A stretch of DNA of 64,000 bases, taken from positions 61,934-125,933 of the forward strand of contig NZ_PZJO01000004.1 in NCBI RefSeq assembly GCF_003206575.1. The letters are read 5' to 3'. Source of the stretch: Salinicola endophyticus. GTDB lineage: Bacteria > Pseudomonadota > Gammaproteobacteria > Pseudomonadales > Halomonadaceae. The translations under genes were made by a program, and so were the position numbers. Of this stretch, positions 9,840 through 20,731 are shown piece after piece. The stretch's first letter is position 1; every line of letters begins with the position of its first letter. The notes under the pieces were generated by a model. The model had not been told where the DNA came from, ran no database searches, and was given only the letters and a program-made list of their open reading frames with translations.

Positions 9840-9887
9840 CTCATTACGCATGTGCATCTCATTGCGGATGCATATCTCATTACACAG
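9840..9887. repeat. Three 18-bp direct repeats upstream of dgoD
   Basis: The motif CTCATTRCG begins at 9840 and 9858, and CTCATTAC begins at 9876, giving two full 18-bp units and a partial third. The units share CTCATT and then a GCATGTGCAT / GGATGCATAT segment. The block sits 20 bp before the dgoD start, in the 165-bp gap after dgoR, so it is placed to act on dgoD expression. Confidence 0.65.
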
Positions 9888-9907
9888 ACTTGGCGAATAG
9901 GTGAGCC

Positions 9908-11056
9908 GTGAAGATTACCCGTTTGAAGACCTGGCAGGTGCCGCCGCGCTGGCTGTTTCTCAAGATCGAGACCGACGAAGGCTGCTATGGCTGGGGTGAG
10001 CCGGTGGTCGAGGGGCGTGCCGCGACCGTCGAGGCGGCGGTCCACGAACTTGCCGACTACCTGGTCGGTCAGGACCCGCACCGTATCGAGCACCTGTGGA
10101 ACACCCTGTACCGTGCCGGGTTCTACCGCGGCGGCCCGATCCTGATGAGCGCCATCGCCGGTATCGACCAGGCGCTGTGGGATCTGAAGGGGCGCGACCT
10201 CGGCGTGCCCGTGCATCAGCTGCTCGGCGGCAAGGTGCGCGATCGCATGCGCATGTACGCCTGGACCGGTGGTGACAAGCCGAGTGATGTCGGTGCCGGC
10301 GCCAAGGCGCTGGTCGAGAAGGGGTTCACCGCGTTCAAGATGAACGGCACCGCCGAGATGGCGATCGTCGATTCACATGCCAAGGTCGATGAGGCGGTGG
10401 CCCGGGTGGCCGAAGCGCGCGATGCCGTCGGCCCCGATGTGGGCATCGGCATCGACTTCCACGGGCGTGTCCATCGGCCCATGGCCAAGGCGCTGCTGCG
10501 CGAACTCGAGCCCTATCACCCGATGTTCGTCGAAGAGCCGGTGCTGCCCGAGCACCTGCCCAGCCTCAAGCATATCGCCGGCGGCCTGGGCTATCCGCTC
10601 GCCACCGGTGAACGCCTGCACACCCGCTATCAGTTCCGCGATCTGCTCGCCGAGGGCATGGTCGATATCGTGCAGCCGGATCTCTCCCACTGCGGCGGGA
10701 TCAGTGAAGGCATGAAGATCGCCACCCTGGCCTCCTGCTTCGACGTCGCCCTGGCCCCGCACTGCCCGCTGGGGCCGCTGACCCTGGCGGCTTCACTGCA
10801 TGTGGACGCGGTCAATCACAATGCGTTCATCCAGGAGCAGAGCATGGGCATTCACTATAACCAGGGCAACGATGTGCTCGACTACCTGGTGGACAAGTCC
10901 GCGCTATCGATTCACGACGGCTTCTGTGCGATCCCCGACGGCCCGGGGCTGGGGGTGGAGATCGACGAGACGTTCGTCGAGGAGCGCGCCAAGATCGGGC
11001 ATCGCTGGCGCAATCCGGTGTGGACGCACGAGGATGGCTCCATCGCCGAGTGGTGA
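9908..11056 (+). CDS. dgoD: D-galactonate dehydratase
   Basis: Enolase-superfamily enzyme that dehydrates D-galactonate to 2-keto-3-deoxygalactonate in the De Ley-Doudoroff pathway. The 382-residue sequence matches E. coli DgoD almost block for block: [81 protein letters not shown] and the C-terminal IAEW. Metal and catalytic residues align with E. coli numbering: Asp183 and His185 in DFH, the Glu of FVEEP and GER, and the His of APHC. The start is GTG-ATG-proximal at 9908. Its product would be phosphorylated by DgoK and cleaved by DgoA, both encoded about 9 kb away beyond an inserted-looking cassette. Confidence 0.95.
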   Translation: MKITRLKTWQVPPRWLFLKIETDEGCYGWGEPVVEGRAATVEAAVHELADYLVGQDPHRIEHLWNTLYRAGFYRGGPILMSAIAGIDQALWDLKGRDLGVPVHQLLGGKVRDRMRMYAWTGGDKPSDVGAGAKALVEKGFTAFKMNGTAEMAIVDSHAKVDEAVARVAEARDAVGPDVGIGIDFHGRVHRPMAKALLRELEPYHPMFVEEPVLPEHLPSLKHIAGGLGYPLATGERLHTRYQFRDLLAEGMVDIVQPDLSHCGGISEGMKIATLASCFDVALAPHCPLGPLTLAASLHVDAVNHNAFIQEQSMGIHYNQGNDVLDYLVDKSALSIHDGFCAIPDGPGLGVEIDETFVEERAKIGHRWRNPVWTHEDGSIAEW

Positions 11057-11138
11057 CGGAGCGCCGTGTAGACGGCGCTCCCGGTCTTCCGTCTGCCCGG
11101 CAGGCGGTCCGCGGTGGATCGGCGTTTCGCCAGGGGTG

Positions 11139-12272
<1,134 letters not shown>

Positions 12273-12313
12273 GGTGGTTTCCTGATGGCCATGGGCGCCG
12301 TCACGAGTGACGG

Positions 12314-13078
12314 CTACCAGAGGGTGTAGCCGCCATCCACCACGACGATGGAGCCGGTCATGAAGCTCGAGGCGTTGCTGGCCATGTAGACGATGGTGGG
12401 GCCGAGCTCTGCCGGTGTGGCAGCACGCTGCATGGGCGCATCGTCGATCCAGCGCGGCTTGAAGCGTGGGTCGTCGACTGGCGCCATCGCGGTCTTGACG
12501 TAACCGGGGGCCAGCGCGTTGACGCGGATGCCGTAGGGCGCCCACTCGGCGGCCAACGACTTGGTCAATTGGTGCACGGCGGCCTTGGAGGCGTTGTAGG
12601 CGGGCTGCATCTGCGGGCGATTGACGATCATCGCCGAGATCGAGCCGATGTTGATGATCACGCCACCGCGCGACTGCATTCTCCGGCCGGCGGCCTGGGC
12701 GCAGTACCACAGGCCGTGGACATTGATATCGAAGATATCGCGCCAGCGCTCGGGGGTGACCTCCAGCGCCGGGGCATGCTGGCAGGCGCCGGCGTTGTTG
12801 AGGAAGATATCGACCGGGCCGAGGCCGGCTTCCACCTCGTCGAGCAGCGCATCCGCCGCCTCGGGTTGGGTAATGTCGACCTCCACGGCCATGGCATGGT
12901 GGCCGGCATCGGTCAGCGCCCTGACCACTTCCAGGCTGCGCTCATGTCCACGGGCGGCGATGGCGACCTTCGCGCCGGCCTCGGCCAGCGCCTGGGCGAA
13001 CGCCTCGCCGAGCCCGCCGTTGCCGCCGGTGACCACGGCGACCTTGCCGCTCAGATCGAACTGCGACATCACATTCAT
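12314..13078 (-). CDS. Short-chain dehydrogenase/reductase, gluconate/deoxygluconate-dehydrogenase-like
   Basis: 254-residue classical SDR: cofactor motif TGGNGGLG near residue 18, NNAG at about 94, and the catalytic Ser with Tyr-x3-Lys in YNASKAA near 160-165. The C-terminal RVNALAPGYVKTAM and SIVVVDGGYTLW endings follow. Closest in style to gluconate 5-dehydrogenase, 2-deoxygluconate 3-dehydrogenase and polyol/ribitol dehydrogenases. The start MNVMSQFDLSGKVAVVTG at 13078 has AGGGAGAG upstream. It sits between permease and ATPase genes of a sugar importer, so it probably oxidises the imported sugar acid, ketose or polyol. The exact substrate is not determined. Confidence 0.82.
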   Translation of the reverse strand: MNVMSQFDLSGKVAVVTGGNGGLGEAFAQALAEAGAKVAIAARGHERSLEVVRALTDAGHHAMAVEVDITQPEAADALLDEVEAGLGPVDIFLNNAGACQHAPALEVTPERWRDIFDINVHGLWYCAQAAGRRMQSRGGVIINIGSISAMIVNRPQMQPAYNASKAAVHQLTKSLAAEWAPYGIRVNALAPGYVKTAMAPVDDPRFKPRWIDDAPMQRAATPAELGPTIVYMASNASSFMTGSIVVVDGGYTLW

Positions 13079-13143
13079 GCGTCTCTCCCTGTGGGGTGTC
13101 GGAGTGGCTGGGACTTCTGCCGTCGCGGCCCCTTGGATGGTGC

Positions 13144-13970
<827 letters not shown>

Positions 13971-13974
<4 letters not shown>

Positions 13975-14867
13975 GAGGCATTCTCCCGGCGTTTGAGCAG
14001 CTTCGTGAACGCATTGGCGACCAGAATCGAGAACACCAGCATGGTAATGCCGACGGCGGCGGCGTAGCCCAGGTCGAAGAAGCGGAAAGCAATGTCGTAG
14101 AGCCTGATGGGAATGATCTTGGTGGAGTCCGCAGGCCCGCCGTTGGTGGTGATGAAGATGATCGCGAAGAAGCGAATCGCATCCATGGCGCGGATCAGCA
14201 GGGCCACCAGCAGGATGTTGGAGATCGACGGCAGGATGATATAGAGCAGTTTCTGGCGATAATTGGCGCCGTCCATCTCGGCCGCTTCCAGGGTGTCTTC
14301 CGGTACCGAGGTGAGCCCGGCCAGCACGATCAGCGCCACCAGCGGCGTCCACTCCCACACATCCATCAGAATCACCGCGGCCATCGCCGAGCCGACGCTG
14401 CCGAGGATATTGCCGTCGAACAGGCCGGTTTCATTGAGTATCCAGGCATACAGGCCGTGGCTGGGGTCGAGCATGAAGCGTCCGAGCAGACCGACGATCA
14501 CCGGGGCGATGAACATCGGAATCAGCAGCAGCGAGATGATGATGTTGCTGCCTCGCCTCAGGCTGTAGACCAGCAGCGCCATCACCGTGCCGATGAGCAT
14601 CTCCAGGCCCACCGTGGCCAGGAAGTAGACCAGACTGATCAGCCAGCTGGCGCGGATGTCCGGGTCGGTGAACACCCGCTGCCAGTTGTCGAGGCCAGAA
14701 AACGTCATGCTCAGCCCGCCCATCAGGCTGACGTCGTTGAAGCTCATCCAGATGATCGAGAAGAACGGCACCAGCGTGATCAAGGCGAGCAGGACGAGCG
14801 CTGGCGACATCATCGCCAGCTCGAACCTCTGCCGCCGTGGTGCGGGCCTTGCGGTCACCAGCGCCAT
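13971..14867 (-). CDS. Carbohydrate ABC transporter permease (MalF/UgpA type)
   Basis: 298-residue membrane subunit with about six helices. The N-terminal helix follows RQRFELAMMSPALVLLALIT, and the EAA loop is LEAAEMDGANYRQKLLYIILPSI. It is three bases downstream of the solute-binding protein gene and overlaps the second permease by 4 bp, so importer stoichiometry is probably set by coupled translation. Family-level knowledge places it among CUT1 importers of oligosaccharides, polyols or glycerol-phosphate. Confidence 0.93.
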
Positions 14868-14870
14868 GCG

Positions 14871-16304
14871 TCACGCCCCCACGATGCGATCGATGCGTTG
14901 CTTGGCGCTCTGCATGGTTTCCTCGGGAGACATCTGCCCTGCGAGCATCTTGGAGAGCTCGGTGAAGATCACCGTGTCGACCTCGTTCCACTGGGGAATC
15001 TTGGGTCGCAGGCCGATGTGATCGTCTTGCCAGGCGATCAGCATGGTATCCGCGGTGAGCATGTTGGGCATGTCGGTGGGCGGTTTGCTGGCCGCCTTGA
15101 CCTCGGGCATGTCGTAGACCGACTGACGTGTCGGCGTGCCGCCGCCGACCTTGCTCTTCAGCCCCATCAACTGGGTCTGCGGCGAGGTCGCCCAGACCAG
15201 GAACAGCCACGCTGCCTTCTGCTTCTCGGGCGAGGCGTTGGCGTTGATGCCGATCCCGGTGCCGCCCCACAGATTGGCACTGCGTGCGGGGCCCTTGGGC
15301 AGCGGGGCATAGCCGATCTTGCCCTTGAGATCCGAGCTCTCCAACGAGCCGGCGAACTCGTGCCACTCCGGCATCATCGCGAACTCGCCGTTCTGGAAGG
15401 CGTTGGCAACGCCGGTCCAGTCCCAGCTGGTGCTGCCGGGGTGGGCGACCTTCAACAGCTTCTGGTAGAAGCGCGCTGCTTCGAGCGAGGCATCGCTGGT
15501 CAACTGGCAGGCGCCGGGCGAGTCGGTGCCGTAAAGGCCGATCTGCTGGCCGTTGGCGAAGTAGCTACCGCCGTAGGCGAACAGCACGTTGGAGAAGTCG
15601 CACATCAGCGAATCGTACTGCTGAGCCTGGTGACCGGTGCCGTACTTGACCTCGCTGGCGTTGCCGTCACTGAACCACGCGGCGATCTGATAGTACTGTT
15701 CCCAGGTGGTGTCGTCCGTGGGCATCGGGTCGAAGCCGAGATCCTGCTGCATCTGGTCGCGGTACTTCTCGAACAGATCGCGGCGGTAGATCCAGATCAT
15801 CGTCGGGCAATCGTAGGGCAGGGCGTACAGGGACTCGTCGTTCTCGAAACGGCCGGCGGCGGTCAGCTGCGAGGGAATGAAGTCCTCGATGCCCTTGGGG
15901 ACGACCGGTTGCTGGCCATCCTTGATGAACGTATTGAGATCCACCAGACCACGATGATAGGGCGCCAGCACCTGATAGGGGTCGGCATAGATCACATCGT
16001 AGGCGCTGCGTCCGGCGCCGAAGTCCAGCGCGACCTTCTGTACCAGCGCTCCCAGCTGCATCTCGGTGATGTTGACGGTGATTCCGGTGAGCGCCTTGAA
16101 GGCGTCCAGGTTGGCGGCGATCGCCGTCGTCGGCGGGGTGTTCTCGGAGATGAACTGGATGGTGGTGCCGCTGGCCTGTTTCCAGGCTTCATCGCTGGCC
16201 ATCCCCTGGGCAAGGGCCGTGCGCAGCGCGCCGGCGCCCATCAGCGACAGGCCGGCGAGCCCGCCCATTCCCTTCAATATGTCGCGACGCTTGAACTGGG
16301 TCAT
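14871..16304 (-). CDS. Extracellular solute-binding protein family 1, Tat-type signal
   Basis: 477-residue periplasmic receptor for the ABC importer. The N-terminus carries a twin-arginine signal (FKRRDILKG) followed by a Gly/Ala/Leu core ending at ALAQG, so export as a folded protein by Tat is likely. That is common for binding proteins in halophiles. The body has the family-1 pattern: LDAFKALTGITVNITEMQLG, then SAYDVIYADPYQV and AFQNGEFAMMPEW, with many aromatic residues suited to stacking on sugar rings. It is three bases before the first permease. Specificity is unknown; the neighbouring polyol dehydrogenase and SDR suggest a sugar alcohol or sugar acid. Confidence 0.88.
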   Translation of the reverse strand: MTQFKRRDILKGMGGLAGLSLMGAGALRTALAQGMASDEAWKQASGTTIQFISENTPPTTAIAANLDAFKALTGITVNITEMQLGALVQKVALDFGAGRSAYDVIYADPYQVLAPYHRGLVDLNTFIKDGQQPVVPKGIEDFIPSQLTAAGRFENDESLYALPYDCPTMIWIYRRDLFEKYRDQMQQDLGFDPMPTDDTTWEQYYQIAAWFSDGNASEVKYGTGHQAQQYDSLMCDFSNVLFAYGGSYFANGQQIGLYGTDSPGACQLTSDASLEAARFYQKLLKVAHPGSTSWDWTGVANAFQNGEFAMMPEWHEFAGSLESSDLKGKIGYAPLPKGPARSANLWGGTGIGINANASPEKQKAAWLFLVWATSPQTQLMGLKSKVGGGTPTRQSVYDMPEVKAASKPPTDMPNMLTADTMLIAWQDDHIGLRPKIPQWNEVDTVIFTELSKMLAGQMSPEETMQSAKQRIDRIVGA

Positions 16305-16348
16305 TGTTGTTTGCCTCTGGTGGATTGCGTGCTGGTATTAGGTGTCAT

Positions 16349-17395
16349 TCAGGTATCGAGCGTGATCTGCAGCTTGACGTCCTGGGGTCGAGCGCTGGCG
16401 GCGCGTTCGAAGGCTTCGATGCTCTGCTCGAAATCGAAGGTCTCGCTGATCAGCGGCTTGAGATCGACCTTGCCCGAGGCGATCAGGTCGATCGCCCGGT
16501 CATAGACATTGGCGTAGCGGAATACCGTCTCGATGCGCAGCTCCTTGGCCTGGGCCGAGACGATATCGAAGGTGACCGGCTCCACCGGCATGCCGACCAG
16601 CACGATCGTGCCGGCGGGTCGGGCACAGGCCAGCACGTCGTCATAGACCCGGGGGCTGCCACTGGCTTCGAACACCACGTCGGCGCCCCAGTCCTGGCCG
16701 CAGCGCTCGGCGACCGCGTCACGCAGCGACTCGCGTGAGACGTTGACGGGGGTAATGCCGGCGTAGCGCCCGGCGATCGCCAGCTTCTCCTCGACCAGAT
16801 CGGAGACCAGTACCTCGCTGGCCCCGCCCGCCAGTGCCGCCAGCGCGACCATCAGGCCGATCGGCCCGGCGCCGGTGACGACGCAGACGTCCCCCGGCTG
16901 CATGCGCGCCTTGATCACTGCCTGCATGCCGATGGCGAACGGCTCGATCATCGCCCCTTCCGCGAAGGAGACCGCGTCGGGCAGGGCGAAGGTGAAGGCT
17001 GCCGGATGAATGACCTCCGGGGTCAGGCAGCCGTGCACCGGCGGGGTGGCCCAGAAGCGTACGCTGGGGTCGACGTTGTAGATGCCCAGCTTGGAGGCGC
17101 GCGAGGTGGGATCGGGAATGCCGGGTTCCATGCATACCCGTTCACCGACCTGAAGATGGTGGACGTTACTACCGACCGCGGTGACCACTCCGGATGCCTC
17201 ATGGCCGAGCACCATGGGCGCATCCACCACGAACGGGCCGATACGGCCATGGGTATAGTAGTGGACGTCGCTGCCGCAGATGCCCACGGTATGTATCTGT
17301 ACGCGTACGTCATCGGGGCCGAGCTGATCCGGCAGTTCGATCTCACGCAGCGACAGCTCGCGTTTTTTCTCCAGCACCAGGGCTCTGGCTTTCAT
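16349..17395 (-). CDS. Zinc-dependent polyol dehydrogenase (sorbitol/xylitol/L-iditol dehydrogenase family)
   Basis: 348-residue medium-chain dehydrogenase that oxidises a polyol or sugar-alcohol carbon with NAD(P)+. Catalytic zinc ligands are visible as CGSDVHYY near residue 40 and GHE near 65. The Rossmann motif is [13 protein letters not shown]. The lobe that in many relatives carries four structural-zinc cysteines (around residues 92-108 here, [20 protein letters not shown]) lacks all four, so only the catalytic zinc is expected. It is the first gene of the ABC importer operon, divergent from an AraC regulator, which points to an inducible polyol pathway. Galactitol, sorbitol and xylitol are all possible. 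Confidence 0.85.
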   Translation of the reverse strand: MKARALVLEKKRELSLREIELPDQLGPDDVRVQIHTVGICGSDVHYYTHGRIGPFVVDAPMVLGHEASGVVTAVGSNVHHLQVGERVCMEPGIPDPTSRASKLGIYNVDPSVRFWATPPVHGCLTPEVIHPAAFTFALPDAVSFAEGAMIEPFAIGMQAVIKARMQPGDVCVVTGAGPIGLMVALAALAGGASEVLVSDLVEEKLAIAGRYAGITPVNVSRESLRDAVAERCGQDWGADVVFEASGSPRVYDDVLACARPAGTIVLVGMPVEPVTFDIVSAQAKELRIETVFRYANVYDRAIDLIASGKVDLKPLISETFDFEQSIEAFERAASARPQDVKLQITLDT

Positions 17396-17819
17396 GGCGC
17401 GCTTCTCAGGTCGTAGGGAAAACGGGCGAGAACCGACCTTCTATCGGCCCGGTTCGACTCGCCACCGGCTTGGCAGTGACGCTACGCGTTAGGCGGGAAA
17501 AGCGGCTAGGCTGTAATTTTCGAGGGGCTGATACTTTTTTGCAGGGCTTGCTGTGGTATCTTCTATTTTATTGTTTTTAAAGGATTTGAAGGGCTGATTC
17601 GGTGAGTGGGCGGTCGCTGTTGAACGGGCGATCGTGACCAAAGTATAAAAGTCTGCCGCTCCCATTCCTTTCAGGATAGGCAGGGGGCGACAGAGGCGCC
17701 GCTAGCGGCCCATGGGGCGGGCGCCTATCGCCAGTCGAGCGATATGACCGGCTGTCTGCTGTGGGTCATTCATCGATGGACGTCATGCACCGTATTGGCT
17801 GACCGAGGCACTGATACCG
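17396..17819. promoter_or_regulatory. Divergent control region between polyol operon and AraC regulator
   Basis: 424 bp with a conspicuous AT-rich patch at 17555-17585, the likely promoter of the leftward operon. GGGCT-containing repeats occur at 17525 (GGGCTGAT), 17544 (GGGCTTGC) and 17591 (GGGCTGAT). The first two are 19 bp apart, about the spacing of AraC-family half-sites. This is a suggestion only; no site is proven. Confidence 0.4.
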
Positions 17820-18740
17820 ATGATCGCTGCGCCGCTCAATGATGCTCCGCTGGGTGCCCCTGTCTTCGAAAGCATCAGCCAGGATCCGAAATTCAGCTTC
17901 TATTGGCACTGCCACGACTTCCCCGCGCCGCTCGCACGCTGGAATTATCATCCCGAATACGAACTGCATCTCATCCGCTATTCGCAGGGGCACTGTTTCG
18001 TCGGCGACTATATCGGTCGCTTCGCGCCGGGCAATCTGGTGCTGGTCGGGCCCAATATTCCGCATGCCTGGTTCAGCGACCCCGATGAAGCCCGGCCGCT
18101 GATCGAAGGGCGCGACGTCGTGCTGCAGTTCAAGGGCGAGTGGCTTGAGCACATGATGGTGCTCTGTCCCGAGCTCAATTGCCTGTCGCCGCTGATCGAG
18201 GACTCGGCACGGGGCGTGGAGTTCAGCGGTGAGGAAGCGGCCCGCTGCAGTGAATTGCTGATCAAGATGGGGGAGCAGGACAATGCCGGCAGGCTGCTCA
18301 GCATGCTGGCGATTCTGCGCAGCCTGTCGCAGAGCGATTATCGGACACTCTCCGGGCGTGGCTATGGCCCCGGGGCCAGCAGTGTCTCCTCGGCGCAGGT
18401 CGACGCCGTCCTGCGCTACATCCACGATCACTTCCACGAAGCGCTGCGCATGTCGACGCTGGCCGCCCGGCATGGCATGTCTCCCTCGGGCTTTTCGCGC
18501 TTCTTCAAGCAGGCGACGGGGGATACCTTCGTGGCCTTTCTACGGCGAATCCGCATCGGCCATGCCTGCCGACTCCTGCTCGAAGGCAGGCACTCCATCG
18601 CCGATATCTGCTTTCAGGTCGGCTACAACAACCTCTCCAATTTCAATCGACACTTTCGTGAACAAAAGGGGATGACCCCCAGCCAGTACCAGCATGAGGC
18701 CATGGGCTCGGTGTCGAAGCGCGCCAGACGAATCGCGTGA
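17820..18740 (+). CDS. AraC-family transcriptional regulator with N-terminal cupin
   Basis: 306 residues. The N-terminal half is a sugar-binding cupin (HPEYELHLIRYSQGHCFVGDY, then PGNLVLVGPNIPHAW). The C-terminal hundred residues hold the two helix-turn-helix units of AraC/XylS proteins (LRMSTLAARHGMSPSGFSRF and HSIADICFQVGYNNLSNFNR, ending KGMTPSQY). It is divergent from the polyol/ABC operon and probably activates it in response to the imported sugar or polyol. Only a GAGG 12-16 bases upstream serves as ribosome binding site. Confidence 0.88.
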   Translation: MIAAPLNDAPLGAPVFESISQDPKFSFYWHCHDFPAPLARWNYHPEYELHLIRYSQGHCFVGDYIGRFAPGNLVLVGPNIPHAWFSDPDEARPLIEGRDVVLQFKGEWLEHMMVLCPELNCLSPLIEDSARGVEFSGEEAARCSELLIKMGEQDNAGRLLSMLAILRSLSQSDYRTLSGRGYGPGASSVSSAQVDAVLRYIHDHFHEALRMSTLAARHGMSPSGFSRFFKQATGDTFVAFLRRIRIGHACRLLLEGRHSIADICFQVGYNNLSNFNRHFREQKGMTPSQYQHEAMGSVSKRARRIA

Positions 18741-18859
18741 TGGCGCCTGGCGCTGCCGTCTCCACTGGAGGTGGTCGGCTGGTGTCGGATCTTGGGGCGC
18801 GCGGACGTCGGGCATGGCCGACCAAAGTATGAAGGCGCCGCGGGGGGGATTGCTGAATC

Positions 18860-18874
18860 CTATGTACGACATAC
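18860..18874. promoter_or_regulatory. Palindrome matching the dgoR-proximal operator, upstream of dgoA
   Basis: TATGT-ACG-ACATA (18861-18873) matches the palindrome before the GntR regulator at 10 of 13 central positions, with the conserved aTGT-N3-ACAt core. It lies about 85 bp before dgoA and 10 bp before the larger inverted repeat, consistent with a multi-site operator for the same repressor. Confidence 0.6.
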
Positions 18875-18882
18875 TAACTGGT

Positions 18883-18921
18883 ATTGTCCTACACGACGCG
18901 CTATGCACCGTGTAGGACAAT
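18883..18921. promoter_or_regulatory. Perfect 13-bp inverted repeat with two TGT-N3-ACA arms, dgoA operator/promoter
   Basis: ATTGTCCTACACG and CGTGTAGGACAAT are exact reverse complements with a 13-nt spacer. Each arm contains its own NTGTNNNACAN core (tTGTcctACAc and gTGTaggACAa), the form recognised by FCD-type GntR repressors. The repeat ends 37 bp before the dgoA start, where a repressor would block transcription. Confidence 0.65.
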
Positions 18922-18958
18922 GCCGGCGTGATAACCGGGCGGCAACGAGGAGAGAGAG

Positions 18959-19645
18959 ATGAAAGAGACACGCAAGTTCGCGCTCGAGACGGCGCTGCGC
19001 GAGCGCCCGCTGGTGGCGATCCTGCGCGGTATCACGCCGGAAGAGGTCGACGGCGTCTTCGATGCGCTGGTCGCGGCGGGTTTCAAGCTGATCGAGATTC
19101 CGCTCAATTCGCCCCGCGCCTGGGAGAGTATCGCGGCCATCAGCAAACGCTGTCCGGCGGATGTGGTGATCGGTGCCGGGACGGTACTGGACCCGGCGGA
19201 TGCCGAGCGCCTCGCCGGCCTGGACGCGCCACTGCTGATTACCCCCAACAGCGATCCCGAGGTGATCCGTGCCGGGGTCGCTCATGGTCTGGCGCCGATG
19301 ATCGGCTGCATGACGCCGACCGAGGCACTGGCCGCGGCCAAGGCGGGCGCGACGGCGCTCAAGCTGTTCCCGGCGGCGCGTCTGGGCACTGCCTACTTCA
19401 AGGATATCCGCGCCATTCTGCCCAAAGGGCTGCCGGTACTGGCGGTCGGTGGGATCGAGCAGAGCAACATGGCCGAGTGGCATGCCCATGGGGTGGCCGG
19501 GTTCGGCTTCGGCAGCAATCTCTACAAGCCCGGGCGCCGTGCCGCGGAGGTGGGCGAGATCGCGCGGGCGCTGGTCGCCGAGTGGCAGCGGCTGCGCGAG
19601 GTGGCGCATCAGGCCGAGCAGCTCGAGCGCGAGGCCGACGCATGA
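18959..19645 (+). CDS. dgoA: 2-dehydro-3-deoxy-6-phosphogalactonate aldolase
   Basis: Class I aldolase that splits KDPGal into pyruvate and glyceraldehyde-3-phosphate, the last step of galactonate breakdown. It has LVAILRGITPEEV, the general acid/base Glu46 in IEIPLNSP, GAGTVLDP, TPNSDPEVI and the Schiff-base Lys135 in LKLFPAARLG. The IPLNSP wording is that of DgoA rather than the KDPG aldolase Eda. It is 228 residues, slightly longer than E. coli DgoA at the C-terminus. A GAGGAGAGAG ribosome binding site precedes the start. It overlaps dgoK by 4 bp. Confidence 0.93.
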   Translation: MKETRKFALETALRERPLVAILRGITPEEVDGVFDALVAAGFKLIEIPLNSPRAWESIAAISKRCPADVVIGAGTVLDPADAERLAGLDAPLLITPNSDPEVIRAGVAHGLAPMIGCMTPTEALAAAKAGATALKLFPAARLGTAYFKDIRAILPKGLPVLAVGGIEQSNMAEWHAHGVAGFGFGSNLYKPGRRAAEVGEIARALVAEWQRLREVAHQAEQLEREADA

Positions 19646-20562
19646 GCCAGCGGCTGATCGTCGTCGACTGGGGGACCAGCAACTTCCGCGCCTTTCTGGT
19701 CGACGCCGCCAGCGGTCGCACGCTCGATACGCGGCGTTCGAGCTCCGGCCTGCGTGCACTGGCGCGGGAGGAGTTTCCGCACTACTGCGCCGCACAGGTG
19801 AGTGACTGGCGCGCCGGCGAGGTGGGCGAGCCGGTGCCGATCTATCTCGCCGGCATGGTCGGTTCGCAGCGTGGTTGGTTCGAGGCACCGCAGCTGGAGC
19901 TGCCGGTGACTGCCGCCGATCTCGCCGATCGTGTGGTCGCGGCGCCTGGCCTCGACAACACCTGGATCGTGCCGGGGGTGAAGCAGGTCACGCCGACGCA
20001 TGTCGACGTCATGCGGGGAGAGGAGGTGCAGGCGTTCGGCGCCCTGGCGCTGGCTGGTGTCGACAACGCCGACTGCTGTCTGCCGGGCACCCACAGCAAG
20101 TGGGCGCGCCTCGAACAGGGGCGTCTGACCGACTTCACCACACTGATGACCGGCGAGCTCTACCATGCAGTGCGTTTCCATACTCTCCCGGGGGAACCTG
20201 CCCGCGACGACGCGGCGTTCGATGCTGCCGCGTTCGAGCTGGGTCTCTCCCGCGCCGGCCACGCCGGCGGTGTGCTGCACGCCCTGTTCGAAGGGCGCAG
20301 CCGGCATCTCTATGCCGGCCTGTCCGCAGCCCAGGTGGGCAGCTTTCTCTCCGGGGTGCTGATCGGCGAGGAGGTGCACGCCATGCGCGTGGCCCGGCCG
20401 GGTCTCGAGCGGGTCCTGCTGGTCGGCGCCGAGAGCCTGCGTCAGAGCTATACCCTGGCGCTGGCGCAGGCGGGGCTGACGGTCGAGGCGATCGACAGTG
20501 ACGCCGCCACCATTGCCGGTGTACTCGCCATTGCGGCGCGGCACGCGCGGCGCCGAGCCTGA
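19642..20562 (+). CDS. dgoK: 2-dehydro-3-deoxygalactonokinase
   Basis: Phosphorylates KDGal to KDPGal using ATP. 306 residues beginning MSQRLIVVDWGTSNFRAFLVD, the ASKHA-fold phosphate-1 loop of the family. FLSGVLIGEEV and LLVGAESLRQSYTLAL follow near the C-terminus, with the substrate-binding segment LPGTHSKWARL in the middle. The start ATG overlaps the dgoA stop (ATGA), so translation is coupled. The in-frame extension back to 18928 overlaps dgoA and is spurious. Confidence 0.93.
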   Translation: MSQRLIVVDWGTSNFRAFLVDAASGRTLDTRRSSSGLRALAREEFPHYCAAQVSDWRAGEVGEPVPIYLAGMVGSQRGWFEAPQLELPVTAADLADRVVAAPGLDNTWIVPGVKQVTPTHVDVMRGEEVQAFGALALAGVDNADCCLPGTHSKWARLEQGRLTDFTTLMTGELYHAVRFHTLPGEPARDDAAFDAAAFELGLSRAGHAGGVLHALFEGRSRHLYAGLSAAQVGSFLSGVLIGEEVHAMRVARPGLERVLLVGAESLRQSYTLALAQAGLTVEAIDSDAATIAGVLAIAARHARRRA

Positions 20563-20595
20563 TTCGCACCATCGCGGTGCATTGTCCTGAGATGC

Positions 20596-20620
20596 GGGGC
20601 GCGAAAGTGCCCCATTCTGC
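20596..20620 (+). terminator. Weak terminator candidate after dgoK
   Basis: GGGGCGC and GTGCCCC pair over 7 bp (one G-U) around a GAAA tetraloop, followed by ATTCT, 33 bases after the dgoK stop. The T tract is poor. Confidence 0.35.
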
Positions 20621-20731
20621 GTCACCGCAGCCCGGATGGTGCCGTGCCGCTGGTGTTGGCACGATCCGTGCTACCTTCAAGCGGTAGGGTCACCGAGGTT
20701 GACCGATCGTGAACGCGGATAGGGGGATGCG

